From Corynespora cassiicola (lineage: Eukaryota; Ascomycota; Dothideomycetes; Pleosporales; Corynesporascaceae), in contig JAEUWY010000006.1 in the NCBI GenBank assembly GCA_022059125.1, positions 3,720,001 through 3,784,000 on the forward strand: 64,000 bases of DNA. The letters run 5' to 3'. Position 1 is the first letter of the stretch. Each line of letters starts with the position of its first letter. Of the stretch, positions 20,844 to 31,064 are shown piece after piece. Under the pieces are notes generated by a model. It had not been told where the DNA came from. It did not search any database and saw nothing but the letters and a program-made list of their open reading frames with translations. A program made the position numbers and the translations under genes.

Positions 20844-23407
20844 CTAGTCCGCTAATCGGACCGCCTCCTTCTTCGCCAACTTATTGGCGCGGTGGTTCTT
20901 CCGCTGCCGCCTCTTCCTCGCCTTCTGCGCCTCTGTCTTGGGCCTGCCACCCGGCGGCGTGGGTGCTTGCTTCTCCCTCGTCTTCTTGTCGAGAGCCGCC
21001 TGCTGCGATGTCTTGCGGATGAAGGAGACGAGGGAGCCGCCCCTACCCCTCAGCAGGGCCAACAACTCGCCCTCGATGCGTACGAAGCTGAGAGACGAGA
21101 ACTCGACGGCCCTGCCGCTCTTCAACGTAATGGTCCGCGGTTCGACTTCGAGGCGGGGGATCAGCTCCACCTCATCATCGTCTTCATCTTCGTCGGCCTT
21201 CTTCTCGGTCGTTTGTGCCGCACGGCTCAGCTCATCTTCGCAGGCAAAGTTGATTGGGTGTCGCTTTGCGTGCCCCTTGGAGTCGCTCTCGGTGACATTG
21301 GCGTTTGGCTCAGACGTGGGCTCGAGAGGGACTTGATCATCGGCACGCGCAGTTTCTTCGAGGTAGAGTTCATCCTCGCATGTGAAGTTCATCGACTTGG
21401 AATACACTGTATTTGTCGAGTTCTTGGTGTGTGCGCTTCCGGTAGAACCCATGGGCCGAAGGGTGCGGGAGGACGGCAGTGACTTGAGGGTGGAGTTTTG
21501 CTTGTTGACCATCTCCGAGACGGAACGGATACCCCTGAGAAGTGTGACCTTGGACATCTTGGAATATGGGATGTTGGAGGTGATGGTATCCGCGTGGTTC
21601 ATCATGATTCCTGACTCCGCCAGGATGGTTTCCGATGTAGCATTCTGAGGCTTCCCGCCAGTGAAATCCTCATCGTCGTTCTCATCCAATGCTGTGGGTG
21701 TGTCATATGCAACCTCTTCGGGCGCCGGGATCGTAGCCGTCATCCACCAATTGTTCCAGCTAGATGCATTCTTCTGAGCTCGATCATAGCTCAAGAATTC
21801 AGGATTCATGACGGCATGGAGCAGCGTGTGATCGAAGATCTTGGGGAGAGTATTGAACCCAACGTCGTGGGAATCCAATGCTGGCTGGAGGACAATGCGA
21901 GGAACGTCTTTGTGGCGCGAAGTAGAGATTACTACGTCCCAGCGGCGTACAGCACATTCTTTGAGGTGTTTGATGATGTCGGCGCCGGCCTCCAGATCAT
22001 AGAGATCTTGGTTGCAAGTTGGGCAATAGCCTTTTGACCAGTCGCTGACGCAGGTCAAGACGTGGACTTCCATCTCCCAATCGGGCATCTCGTCTTGAGT
22101 GTGCAAGCAGATAGGACACGACCATGGCGGATTGACGATTTGGTTTAGTTGTAGGGGCGCCTCCTGATATTCGCGCATGTCAACTTCCTTGTCGAGTGCA
22201 TCGTTGCACGTGGCTTCGGTGTTGATGGGATCAACGGCTTCGTTGCATGTGGTGTCGGTCTCAGTAGCAGATCCACCCAGGCAAGTTCCGATGTGGTTAA
22301 CGTATTCGCTGCAGCCGCCAGCAATGAGTGACAAGGGGTCGTTGCACGCAGGGCAGAATGATGAAGCTTCTTCAATCATGTGGTCGCGCATGTGGATGTA
22401 AATTTCGTCACCAGTCATTGCGGAAAAGTCGTGGGTGCAGATGGCGCATGCTGATCGGGGGCAAAGGCCTACAGGAAGGGTGCGAAGATCGATCTCTCCG
22501 TTTGCCGTCGTGGGCAGTTCAATCATGCGGCAGGCGCAAGCCTGTTTCAAGTCAACATCACTCAAACAATTATTGATCAAAGAACTTACAGTCGGAAGGA
22601 TGGGTTCTTGGTGGTATTCGCCCTTGTCAGTTACACACTGCGATGAAAGTCAGCCCAGCACTAATACGATTCTATTTCGTCTTCTTGAGGATGATAATCA
22701 TCGTCGTCGGCGTCGTCATCATCATCATCGTCACATGCACCATCATCCTCATTGTTATCTTCTTCGCGTTTACCGCGAATGTAGACACGGCAGGCGGGAA
22801 CATTGTTTGGGGAAAGGCAAGGTTCCGGGTCATCGAAGTCCCACCACTCGGCTTCCATGGTACTTACCTCAGACTCTACATCTTCAGGCTTGACTTCGTG
22901 GCCAAGGCGCGAGGCAGGCAGGGGGAAATCCCTTCGCTCCTTTACTCTATCAGCGGATTCACTTCGTGGAGGATTAATCTTGAAGTTCAAAAGTCCAATC
23001 AATCCCTTCTCTTTGATTTCCCCGTCCACCCAATTATAGCCGCAATAGCATGGGCCGTGGACGGGATCTTCAACAAGAACGAAAAAGCGCATTACCTCTG
23101 CGAGACTTGACTCCATGATGGTGGGTTCGAGACGTCTTGAAATGGGCTCTTCGTCTCGTTCTTTTGCGAGCGTCTCAGCGAGTGACTGCTCAGTGTCGCT
23201 GGCCTCCGGTGGTGGTCGCTGGAGGTGGTCTGGAAGCAAATCTGCTGGGATTCGGTCGATGATGTGCTGTGGGAGAGAATTAAACTCCCAAGCGTGTGCC
23301 CGTAGTGAAACTATCCTTTTCAGAAGCTCTCCATGAAACTTGAAGTCGGTAGCCGTGACCAGCAGGAGTTCCTCGCCGTCATTGTCGCGAGGAATCAATG
23401 GAGCCAT
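20844..23407 (-). CDS. Cys/His-rich zinc-finger-like protein with acidic and basic regions
   Basis: Unknown protein. Exon 1 starts at ATG 23407 (MAPLIPRDNDGEELLLVTATDFKF). The 16-residue exon 22637-22590 and exon 22541-20844 are well supported by a 48-bp GTAAGT...AACAG intron (22542-22589). The join between exon 1 and the small exon is uncertain: a perfect GTAAGT donor at 22867 with the CAG at 22638 makes a phase-0 intron of 230 bp, giving 761 residues. That intron would span coding-like sequence including an Asp-rich run, which instead runs on to a stop at 22661. Exon 3 has several CxxC/HxxxH-like clusters (CAICTHDF ... HMRDHM ... CPACN; CPICLH ... CPTCNQD), suggesting zinc binding. It also has two copies of a NF(T/A)CEDEL motif and a basic C-terminus (KARKRRQRKNHRANKLAKKEA) that could bind nucleic acid or act as a nuclear signal. 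Confidence 0.7.
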
Positions 23408-24610
23408 GAGGGCCAATTTACTGGGCTTTTTGCAGGATAGGTTGTTGGTGACAGAATATACCGTACGAGGGCCTCTCGTAGTTTGGGTTGGGTAAGTTGT
23501 GAGGTTGTGAGGTTGTGTGGTTTTGGTTGCGTCGAGGGAGAGGCTGGCAAAAGTTTTTGAACCAGTGCGCGGGAGGCGGCCGCTGTGCTGTGAGCAAACA
23601 ACACAGCGCAGTACGTGAAAGTTCCTGAATTCTTCTTTCACTTGTCTATTGTCTTTTTTCCTTATTTTTACTATTGTAAAACTTATTCACAATGCAGTGG
23701 TTAGCTTTCCGACCTACCCCGCCTAGTCCAGAGCCAGAGGGTGTTTCAGAAAATCAAAGTGCAATCAGGGGAACAAGCTCCAGAGGTAGCAGTTATGCGA
23801 TACTCCAAGTGTTTTGAATCAGTTATCGCAGCCAGCACACTATTTCATTGGGTTGGGGATTGTTCGTCGCCTTTCTCCAGGAATTCGGCTTGGGTCCAGC
23901 GTGAGATGTAAGACTGCACGCCCTCTAAGAGGTTAGGACTACTTTATATCATGGAAAACTTTGATTCTGTAAAATTTGAATGTATGGGGCAACATGTTGA
24001 GCCAGCATTTATGTTGCCAGCTGGCACTTCAATAGGTTCCAGATTCCATCAGCCTAGTGTTACGCTACCATCCTTTGGTAGCGGAAAAGAGACTCCAACA
24101 AACCACAAAAACTTCAATGACTAAAAACTCAGGAATATTCTGTAAAAAATATCTATTTCCTGCAAGAATCTACGTTCTACATCCCAAAATGCTACCTATT
24201 ATAGCTCCTAAATCAAATCGGATGATACCATAGCAATAATATTCGCTAATATTCGCCAAACAACAATGAATGCTCATCGCCAAATCATTTCTTATATATC
24301 CATGTTCTAATTATAATGTCAACCTCCCGTTAATTCATATCTTCTACAGCAAATATGGAAGCGAGTCAATAGCTGCTGTCCGGCTCGACGTATAACATTC
24401 CAAACTATTACCCCATCTCAACGGCATGCAACCGATACCATGATTGTAGGCAGTTCCAGGTCATTCAAACCTTAGTATGCGGTGTAAAGATCCTCTTCGT
24501 AGATGCAGGCACCTACATTGCGTATGCATAGGCCGGTATAGATGATTCTTACCAGCATGCGGGCCACCAAGTTCGCCGTACATGACCTCCAAAGCCTTGA
24601 AGATATTTTC
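23408..24610. other. AT-rich intergenic region
   Basis: About 1.2 kb, markedly AT-rich from 23640 onward, with no supportable gene. It could include the 3' UTR of the gene at 24611-25711. A small direct repeat (ATTCGC-CAAA-like) lies near 24241-24261. The base composition contrasts with neighbouring coding DNA and might reflect decayed sequence, but no repeat family is recognisable. Confidence 0.45.
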
Positions 24611-25711
24611 TCATCGACGTGATCGGGTGAAAGCAATGCCAGTAATAAGGCCTGCAGCAAGAATACCTGCAAGACCCCATGAGCGAGGAGACCAGTCAGA
24701 CGTATTGTAAGCGGAAACCGCCTTGTCGAAAAGGTGACCACCAAATGACGACTCTTCGCTATTTCCAGGAGGTTGAGTCTTGAGATTCTCGGTTGTTTGT
24801 TCATCTTCGTCTTCATCATCAATGGCGATAGAGGTATCGTGAGCAGGTAGTGCAAAGATCGCCGCATTCTTGATGCCGATAGTGGATATGCTCATCGTCT
24901 CGTACTCAGCACCGGCCAAGTCATCCTCATACTCGCTTATAGGAGAAATAAGCTTAGGCGACTCTAAAAAAGGTGTGGCGGAGCGCGAGGATGCGTAGTT
25001 AGACGAGCTATCTTCATCGTCAAAGACAGCATCACCGACTAGCGGGGGCTCGAACTCCAGGCTCACTCCAACATTCTCCTCTTCCACCTCATCTTCCGCA
25101 GGGCATTCAGAAATCTCGCTATTCCGAAGAGCACTGCGTTGATAAACAGAATCTTCAGCGGCGATGCTATTCCACTTGTTACTCCACGGACGCTGCTGGT
25201 ATTTCCAGGTGTGCCAGGAGTTCTGGTAATCCAGTCGATACCCAGTCAACTTGGAGAAAGAAGGATACGCCGGCGGCCCGCAGCTTTCAGCCTTTTGAAT
25301 TGCCCTGGTCGATGGCAGCATCGGATGGTGCCCCCACATCTCAGGGTCAGGCGAGTAATAGCGCTCGCGGTTGGGGTGCAAAGAGCGTGCTTGGTTTGAT
25401 GAGATCATGTCTTGCGCGGCCTGTGCAGCGGATTCTGATGGTATTGCGTCGTCTGTGGGTTCGCGGATGCCGGCAGGGAGCGCGTTGGTGCGGATGTCTT
25501 CGATGGACTGAGTGCAAGGAGGAGGCGCAAAGTCTGAGACTGAAGGTGCTGGTACGTCGGAGTACTTTGCTAGCCACTCGTCTATGTCGAAATCTTCATC
25601 GTCGTTGGCCCAGCTACCGAGACCAGAAGATTTAGTGATTGTGGGTGCTGTTGAATGAGCATCTTCTCCAGAGGTAGAGAGGTCAGGAGAGGTGTTGAAA
25701 GTAGCAGACAT
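24611..25711 (-). CDS. Acidic disordered protein with C-terminal membrane anchor
   Basis: Unrecognised 366-residue protein read as a single exon. It is Ser/Asp/Glu-rich and largely disordered. An aromatic-rich central part (YYSPDPEMWGHHP; YQNSWHTWKYQQRPWSNKW) may be a short interaction region. Acidic runs (DDEDEDEQ) follow. The last 27 residues contain one hydrophobic segment (WGLAGILAAGLITGIAF) followed by TRSRR, the arrangement of a tail-anchored membrane protein with its N-terminus in the cytosol. No enzyme motif is present. The start is the first ATG of the frame, followed by a normal-looking N-terminus. It lies directly downstream of another acidic protein with a C-terminal membrane segment on the same strand. 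Confidence 0.75.
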   Translation of the reverse strand: MSATFNTSPDLSTSGEDAHSTAPTITKSSGLGSWANDDEDFDIDEWLAKYSDVPAPSVSDFAPPPCTQSIEDIRTNALPAGIREPTDDAIPSESAAQAAQDMISSNQARSLHPNRERYYSPDPEMWGHHPMLPSTRAIQKAESCGPPAYPSFSKLTGYRLDYQNSWHTWKYQQRPWSNKWNSIAAEDSVYQRSALRNSEISECPAEDEVEEENVGVSLEFEPPLVGDAVFDDEDSSSNYASSRSATPFLESPKLISPISEYEDDLAGAEYETMSISTIGIKNAAIFALPAHDTSIAIDDEDEDEQTTENLKTQPPGNSEESSFGGHLFDKAVSAYNTSDWSPRSWGLAGILAAGLITGIAFTRSRR

Positions 25712-26301
25712 CGTGATGTAAGCTACAGCAAGATTGAAGTGTTGAAATTTGAGGTTGGTGTTCGATGAAGAGTAAGAGATTTCTAGTCAATCTGGACGAA
25801 GGTTGTATATGGGTTGTCGGAAAAAAAAGTGTAGACTGAAGAAAAATCGCTACAGCAGGACAGAAATAGCCAGATTATGCTGGGCAATAATGACCGTTGG
25901 GAAAAGGCTTGTGCTTGGGTGGCTGACTCGGAAATAGGAGGCTGTGTACAAACACTCTGGTAGGGTGTTTATAGGTGAAATTGTTTATAATTGAGGGTAC
26001 TCTTCACTTCTCTCGAGGACCACTTAACACTATTATTTCACTGTAGGCGAAGAGAACCGAAATTCTCCTTTCCATCAAGATTCAAGCGGTCTGAACAGCA
26101 TCCCTCTTGGTATTATATGCTTTCGAAGAGTCAAAATCCTGGACAAAGACGTTGTTTTGCACCCACAAAGAGTATTCACGATCTTTCCCACCGCACATTG
26201 TGGATGAACAAAGTTGGGACGTCATGAACCGCGGAACACCAACTCAACACCTTTGACGATTTTCAACCATGTCAACCAAGAACAAAGTTGATAACGTAGA
26301 T
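25712..26301. other. Intergenic region between tandem minus-strand genes
   Basis: About 590 bp, promoter side of the preceding acidic protein gene. No other feature seen. Confidence 0.4.
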
Positions 26302-27420
26302 TTATCGCATATGCTCTACAAATTCCACTCCGAAAAGGTATCCCTCAAGCCAATTCAACACGTGATAGATGGCTAGCAGGGCCAACGAGGTGCCTAAAAG
26401 ATATCTGAATATCAGGGCTCTTCCTAGCTGGCGATTTCCTCGCGAATCTTGACTTACCTTGACAACAGTGCCAATCTCTTCGTTGGTAAAAGCGTATTCG
26501 CCTTCATCATGTAGCTGTTCGTCTTCTGTCTCAGCATTAGACGAAGACCCCTCCGTATCCGTTTCCCAAAAGTCCCTGTCATCAAATTTCCCACCTTCAT
26601 CCTCATCTTGTTCCTCCACAGAAACCTCGTTCCGTAAGCAAGATCCGCCGTTGATGAACTCGTGCTTGTTCTGTGCCTTTGCTACTTTTGCCCACTCCAC
26701 CAGTCCAGGAATAGAGTGCATTTGCCGCTCCGCGAAGCGGCGCTGGATTTTCCAGAGGGCAAGCTCGCGTGGTCGTCCATATCCCAGCCCCAAATGACCA
26801 TGGCATGGCCTGTGGCCGGGAAATTTGGGGTCGATGCATCGCTTCATGTCGGCCAGTGCGGGCGGTATTAAGAATCTTTCCACTTCGGAGTCGAAATTCT
26901 GGTCCTGAGCATCAATGTCTGGTTGTTCGACGAGGGCTTTGAGATCGGCTTGAATGATGCACCAGGATTGTCGAGGATGAGTGACGATTTCGGTTTGCAT
27001 CGGGACCACGAGACTTTCTTCGACTTCTTCAACAACGGAGACTTTCACTGTGTTCATTATGAGAATATCATCTGGGGTGCCTTCGAGTGTAGCTTCGGGT
27101 CCAACGTCTCGCGGAGGAAGGGCAGGGATGCTAGTTCCTTGGTTGGTCCGACGGCGTTTGATACTTGGGGACTCTTCTAGTGGGTTGGATGAAGGCACCG
27201 CGAAGTCGCCAGCCTCCGATGTGGTAGAGAAGGTTGGCGCGGGAGGTTCAGAAAAGGGTAGGAGTGGAGTTGATGGCATCAGAGGCGACGAAAAAGAAGC
27301 AGATGCGTTTGATGTAGAACTCGATAGTATTGTGTTTCGATTTGAAGAGTCCGACTGGTCAGGAGATGCAGAGAAGTTTTGACTTTGATTTTTTGTTGAT
27401 GGGCTGGCGAGACGTGCCAT
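26302..27420 (-). CDS. Disordered Ser/Pro-rich protein with C-terminal membrane segment
   Basis: Unrecognised protein, 372 residues if read without splicing from ATG 27420. The Ser/Pro-rich N-terminus holds a basic KRRR cluster. The middle has a moderately folded-looking part (CIDPKFPGHRPCHGHLGLGYGRPRELALWKIQRRFAERQM) with Cys/His residues, then acidic Glu/Asp stretches. The C-terminus has one hydrophobic span (YLLGTSLALLAIYHVLNWLEGYLFGVEF) and ends EHMR. A perfect GTAAGT donor (26457) with a CTGAT branch-like site and TTTTAG acceptor (26394) defines a 64-bp candidate intron. Splicing it would replace the membrane segment with a seven-residue tail. I favour the unspliced form because the hydrophobic helix looks selected. 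An upstream GTG in frame is not a likely start. Confidence 0.68.
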   Translation of the reverse strand: MARLASPSTKNQSQNFSASPDQSDSSNRNTILSSSTSNASASFSSPLMPSTPLLPFSEPPAPTFSTTSEAGDFAVPSSNPLEESPSIKRRRTNQGTSIPALPPRDVGPEATLEGTPDDILIMNTVKVSVVEEVEESLVVPMQTEIVTHPRQSWCIIQADLKALVEQPDIDAQDQNFDSEVERFLIPPALADMKRCIDPKFPGHRPCHGHLGLGYGRPRELALWKIQRRFAERQMHSIPGLVEWAKVAKAQNKHEFINGGSCLRNEVSVEEQDEDEGGKFDDRDFWETDTEGSSSNAETEDEQLHDEGEYAFTNEEIGTVVKVSQDSRGNRQLGRALIFRYLLGTSLALLAIYHVLNWLEGYLFGVEFVEHMR

Positions 27421-28564
27421 GGTGGAAATCAGCGGTTGCGGTGTGACAGTTGGCACATTTCACGTTGCACAGTGGGTTGAATATCTGGGTCACTGCAAAC
27501 TGCACTGCGTGGCAAGGTTGTTAGATTCGGGTTGCAAAGTGCTGGTTGGGGGTAATTTGATGCTGTCAAGTTGTTAAGTTAAACGGTGTTCTTCTGCCCG
27601 CCGGTCGTTGGTACCGTTTGTACACGTTGCTCTAGAAACTTCTTTCCATGGGACGTAGTCTGGCCAGGCAAGTGAACTCATCTGTGGTCATTCCTTATCT
27701 TAACGTTTCACTGTACCAGCCATACTGAGCCATCGAAAGCGTTTATCACTATCAGTATGGGCAAGATTGAAGCCGAGAAGGGCACATCGCGAACAACTAT
27801 GGAATTTCGAAGAATCGTAGCTGGTCGTATTGAAAGACAACGTCATAGAATAGATTGCGCAAAACTGAAGAAGAAGTAATGTTCAAGTAGCCGTCCAGCG
27901 TACAGTCGAGATACTCCCTGCTCTTGAAACGATATAGATTCAAACCTTTAGACATGAAAGCCATAGAGAAGGCAAACAGACGGCACATTTCGTCACACTC
28001 GAGAGTGTGATCGAGGCCTCAACCATTTCAACGTATACGATTGCGGTGCCATGGTTAGACATGCAGCAAGCTCAACCTCAACCTCAACGTCACACTAGCA
28101 TCCTCCGGAAACCCTCACCCCCAGATTCCAGGTGGGCAGCTGTGTCATCAGGAAAACAGGCTAGGCACGGAAAAGGTATCCACTAGAAAGGCAGCGGAGA
28201 AACAAAGTCCGTCAATCCGTACGATAACACCACGTGCCAAGTCGCATGCCCCTCCACGAACCCCCTGCGGCGGCTGACTCGTGCATCGGAACTTATCCGG
28301 AACAGGCGAGCACGACATGTATCCGCGTGCGAAGCTCCCCACCAGATGGCGCATTCGCCCCTCGCTCCGACGTCGCTGTCCCCCGTATATAGGCCAATTG
28401 CCTGCTCCCCGATAGCACGCATATATATGCATCTCCTCCGACCCATCTCCCACTCCCTCCGTACCACATCGGCCATCCTACGAGCTTCCTCGGCAACCCT
28501 ACGACCCCGCGTTACGCCCCCACTCCCACTCCCCCAGCTCCATCCCCTCGTCCAGCGAGCCAAC
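27421..28564. promoter_or_regulatory. Divergent intergenic region
   Basis: About 1.1 kb between the minus-strand disordered-protein gene and the plus-strand dehydrogenase. A small open frame at 27797-27988 (minus) has no recognisable content. A short CTCAAC repeat lies near 28070-28087. The part from 28427 could be translated as a dehydrogenase leader (see findings). Confidence 0.4.
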
Positions 28565-29668
28565 ATGTCGGCTCAAGCACAGCGCCTCAAGGGCAAGACG
28601 ATCCTCGTCACGGGCGCGTCGTCGGGCATTGGAAAGTCGACGGCGCTCGAGTTTGCGCGCACGCAGCCCGACGACCTGAAGCTGATCCTGACGGCCCGCC
28701 GCGAGGACGCCCTGAAGGAGGTGGCCGACGAGATTGCGGGATTCGCCAAGGGCGTCAAGGTGCTACCCGTCAAGCTCGACGTCAGCAAGCCGGCCGAGAT
28801 CACAAAGTTTGTCGCGGACCTGCCCGCCGAGTTCAAGGAGGTGGACGTTTTGGTTAACAATGCGTACGTGACCCTACCCTACCCTATCTACCTACACATT
28901 TGAATACCTTGGGATAAAGAACCACCACAAACTCCCCTATCACGATGCTGACATGCTCCCCAGCGGCCTCGTCAAAGGCGTCGCCCAAGCCCCCAACATC
29001 GCCCCCGAAGACATCGACGTAATGTTCCAAACCAACGTGACGGGCCTAATCGCCATGACGCAAGCCGTCCTCCCCATTTTCAAGGCGCGCCCGGACGGCG
29101 GCCGCGGCGACATCATAAACATCGGCTCCATTGCGGGCCGCGAGCCCTACCAGGGCGGCTCCATCTACTGCGCGACCAAGGCGGCCGTGCGCTCCTTCAC
29201 CGACGCCCTTCGCCGCGAGCTCATCGCCACCCGCATCCGAGTCATCGAGATTGATCCCGGGCAGGTCGAGACCGAGTTCAGCGTCGTGCGCTTCTACGGC
29301 GACAAGGATAAGGCCAAGGCGGTGTATGCGGGCGTGGAGCCCCTGACACCTGATGATATCGCCGAGGTGGTTGTCTTCACCGCGGCGAGGAGGGAGAATG
29401 TGGTCATTGCGGATACCCTCATCTTCCCGAACCACCAGGTGAGTGTCTTCTTCTCCTTCTTCTTTGCATTTTCCGTTGTTGTTGGCGGAGGACTGCCGAC
29501 AGGACCAGAGCAGCTGCTGATTCTTGTGCAAGGCGGCGGCAACGGTGATGCATCGCAAGTCATAGCGGGTTCGGGTTTAGGTTCGACTGACGGGCATGAG
29601 TATAGGCTGGGGCGGGCGGCGCCATGTACAGGAAGCCTGCTGCCAGCGCGGCAAAGGGAAGGCTATAG
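28565..29668 (+). CDS. NADP-dependent short-chain dehydrogenase, YMR226C-like
   Basis: Classical SDR, similar in whole-length layout to the yeast YMR226C/Ydfg-type enzyme that oxidises 3-hydroxy acids and related alcohols with NADP. Three exons, 28565-28863, 28964-29438 and 29606-29668, give 278 residues; introns are 100 and 167 bp. Visible motifs: TGASSGIG (residues 16-23) for cofactor, NNAG restored exactly by the first splice, the NIGSIAGR serine segment, YCATK catalytic Tyr/Lys, and PGQVETEFS. The conserved end VIADTLIFPNHQ is followed by a tiny last exon (AGAGGAMYRKPAA...). The Arg pair at the end of beta-2 (TARRE) fits NADP preference. It could start at an upstream in-frame ATG (28427) that would add a basic leader. 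Confidence 0.93.
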
Positions 29669-29908
29669 ACGGAGACCAAGAGGAAGTGCGCGGGGTTGCA
29701 TCCCATGTAGGTATATGGATCAGGGCTGTCGCGCAGAAGAAATACGACTTGCATACCCTCCCAGGTTATACTTCACGCATGCATCACATCGCATCACATC
29801 ACGCATAAACAGTCCAAATGATGAAGCTCATAACCCATTCATTCCTCATATGCAAAATCTAATCATACATCGGCTACCAACATCCATCCATGGTGGGGGT
29901 ATAATCAT

Positions 29909-30323
29909 CTATTTCTTTCCGGGCATGGCATCACCCTTGCCCTTTCTCCGCAGGTACTCGGCCTCCTCGTCCTCGAGCGCCTGGTCAATCTTCGCGCCCT
30001 TGGACGGCTCATTGCCATGCACCTTGGCCGGCAGCGTAGAGTCCTTTTGCGTGAGGAGCGTCTCCTCGCTCACGGGCTCCGACTCATGCTCGCGCTTCTC
30101 CTCGCGGGCGAGCTTGTTGGCGATGGAACGGTTGTCCTCTTCATAGGGGGTTAGTATGGATTCAGAGATACCTTAGTAGAGACTGGGAGGGCGTACTGGA
30201 GTCTTGGGCGAGGTGAGAGTTGGGCTTGCCCTCGTGGAAGCGGTCGGCAGTGATTTCGCCGTCCTTGTAGTTGCGCTGGTCACCAGCCTCGTAGAGAGAA
30301 GCGTTGCCGACGTTGGAAGTCAT
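29909..30323 (-). CDS. Small hydrophilic protein of unknown function
   Basis: 118 residues from exons 30323-30197 and 30138-29909, joined by a 58-bp phase-1 intron (GTACGC donor, TACTAAC branch, GAAG acceptor). Begins MTSNVGNASLYEAGDQRNYK; the rest is charged and helix-prone without hydrophobic core (NRSIANKLAREEKREHESEP, then EEAEYLRRKGKGDAMPGKK). It resembles short disordered, stress- or conidiation-associated fungal proteins in composition, but I recognise no family. It is convergent with the dehydrogenase, 240 bp apart. Each single exon is too short for a simple frame scan, but the TACTAAC branch site supports the model strongly. Confidence 0.75.
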
Positions 30324-31064
30324 GATTGAGAGTTTTGTGAAGATTTAAAAGGAAGATTGATTGGTAAAGCTCGGGGTATCGTAGTAGATGTGGATTGTAA
30401 ACTGCTGGTCCGGTGTCGTGTGAGGCTCACCTTAAGTAGACGTGTGGAGGGAGCTTTTTGCCAAAGACAGCCGTCAGGGCGATGACGTCGCTATGATCGC
30501 ACGGGTGGGTCGCACCCCGATGAGATGATGAGCCAAAACGCGCCCCTCCCATCCCGTCCAGCCTTGGGCATCAAAAGATTCCCGCCGATGATGTATGATG
30601 TGCAGATGTGCACCGCATGGGCGGGCCCTGGTCGTGGTGATGGCGCCGTGCTCCTGCCGTCGTGCGGCTCTGACCCACGGCTAAACCGCGATGGCCCGTC
30701 CTGTCGTGTGGAACGCTTATCGTTGCGGCTCTGCTCAACACCATGTCCAGGGTGGGCTTTGGGGCTGCCTGTGACATCAGCGGGGTCGGCGGGGTGGCTT
30801 TCATTTGTTTTTTTTCCTTCTTCTGGGTGGGCCTGTTGCGCGCATTACGCCATTCTAGAGTCTTGCTAACGCGACATCGGACAACTCCATCCTTCAACGA
30901 TACCACGGCAGGGGGTAATATTGCATGCTACCATTTATTCTCTTTCAATTGTCTCTTCATTCATTGTCGTCACATCTCCAACATCTCAGCCTGCTTTGTA
31001 ATTGCGTTACGCGACCCACCATGTACAAACAAATGCACTTTTGACATTGCCATGCACGCGCCAC
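30324..31064. other. Intergenic region
   Basis: About 740 bp: upstream side of the small hydrophilic-protein gene and downstream side of the carboxypeptidase gene. No gene recognised. Confidence 0.45.

Noticed and set aside
27797..27988. 63-codon minus-strand frame
   Set aside because: Too short, no splice partner, no similarity recognised.
28864..28963. CCCTA-like repeats in the first intron of the dehydrogenase, possible telomere-like tract
   Set aside because: Only about three units (CCCTACCCTACCCTA), missing the second A of the TTAGGG complement; ordinary pyrimidine-rich intron.
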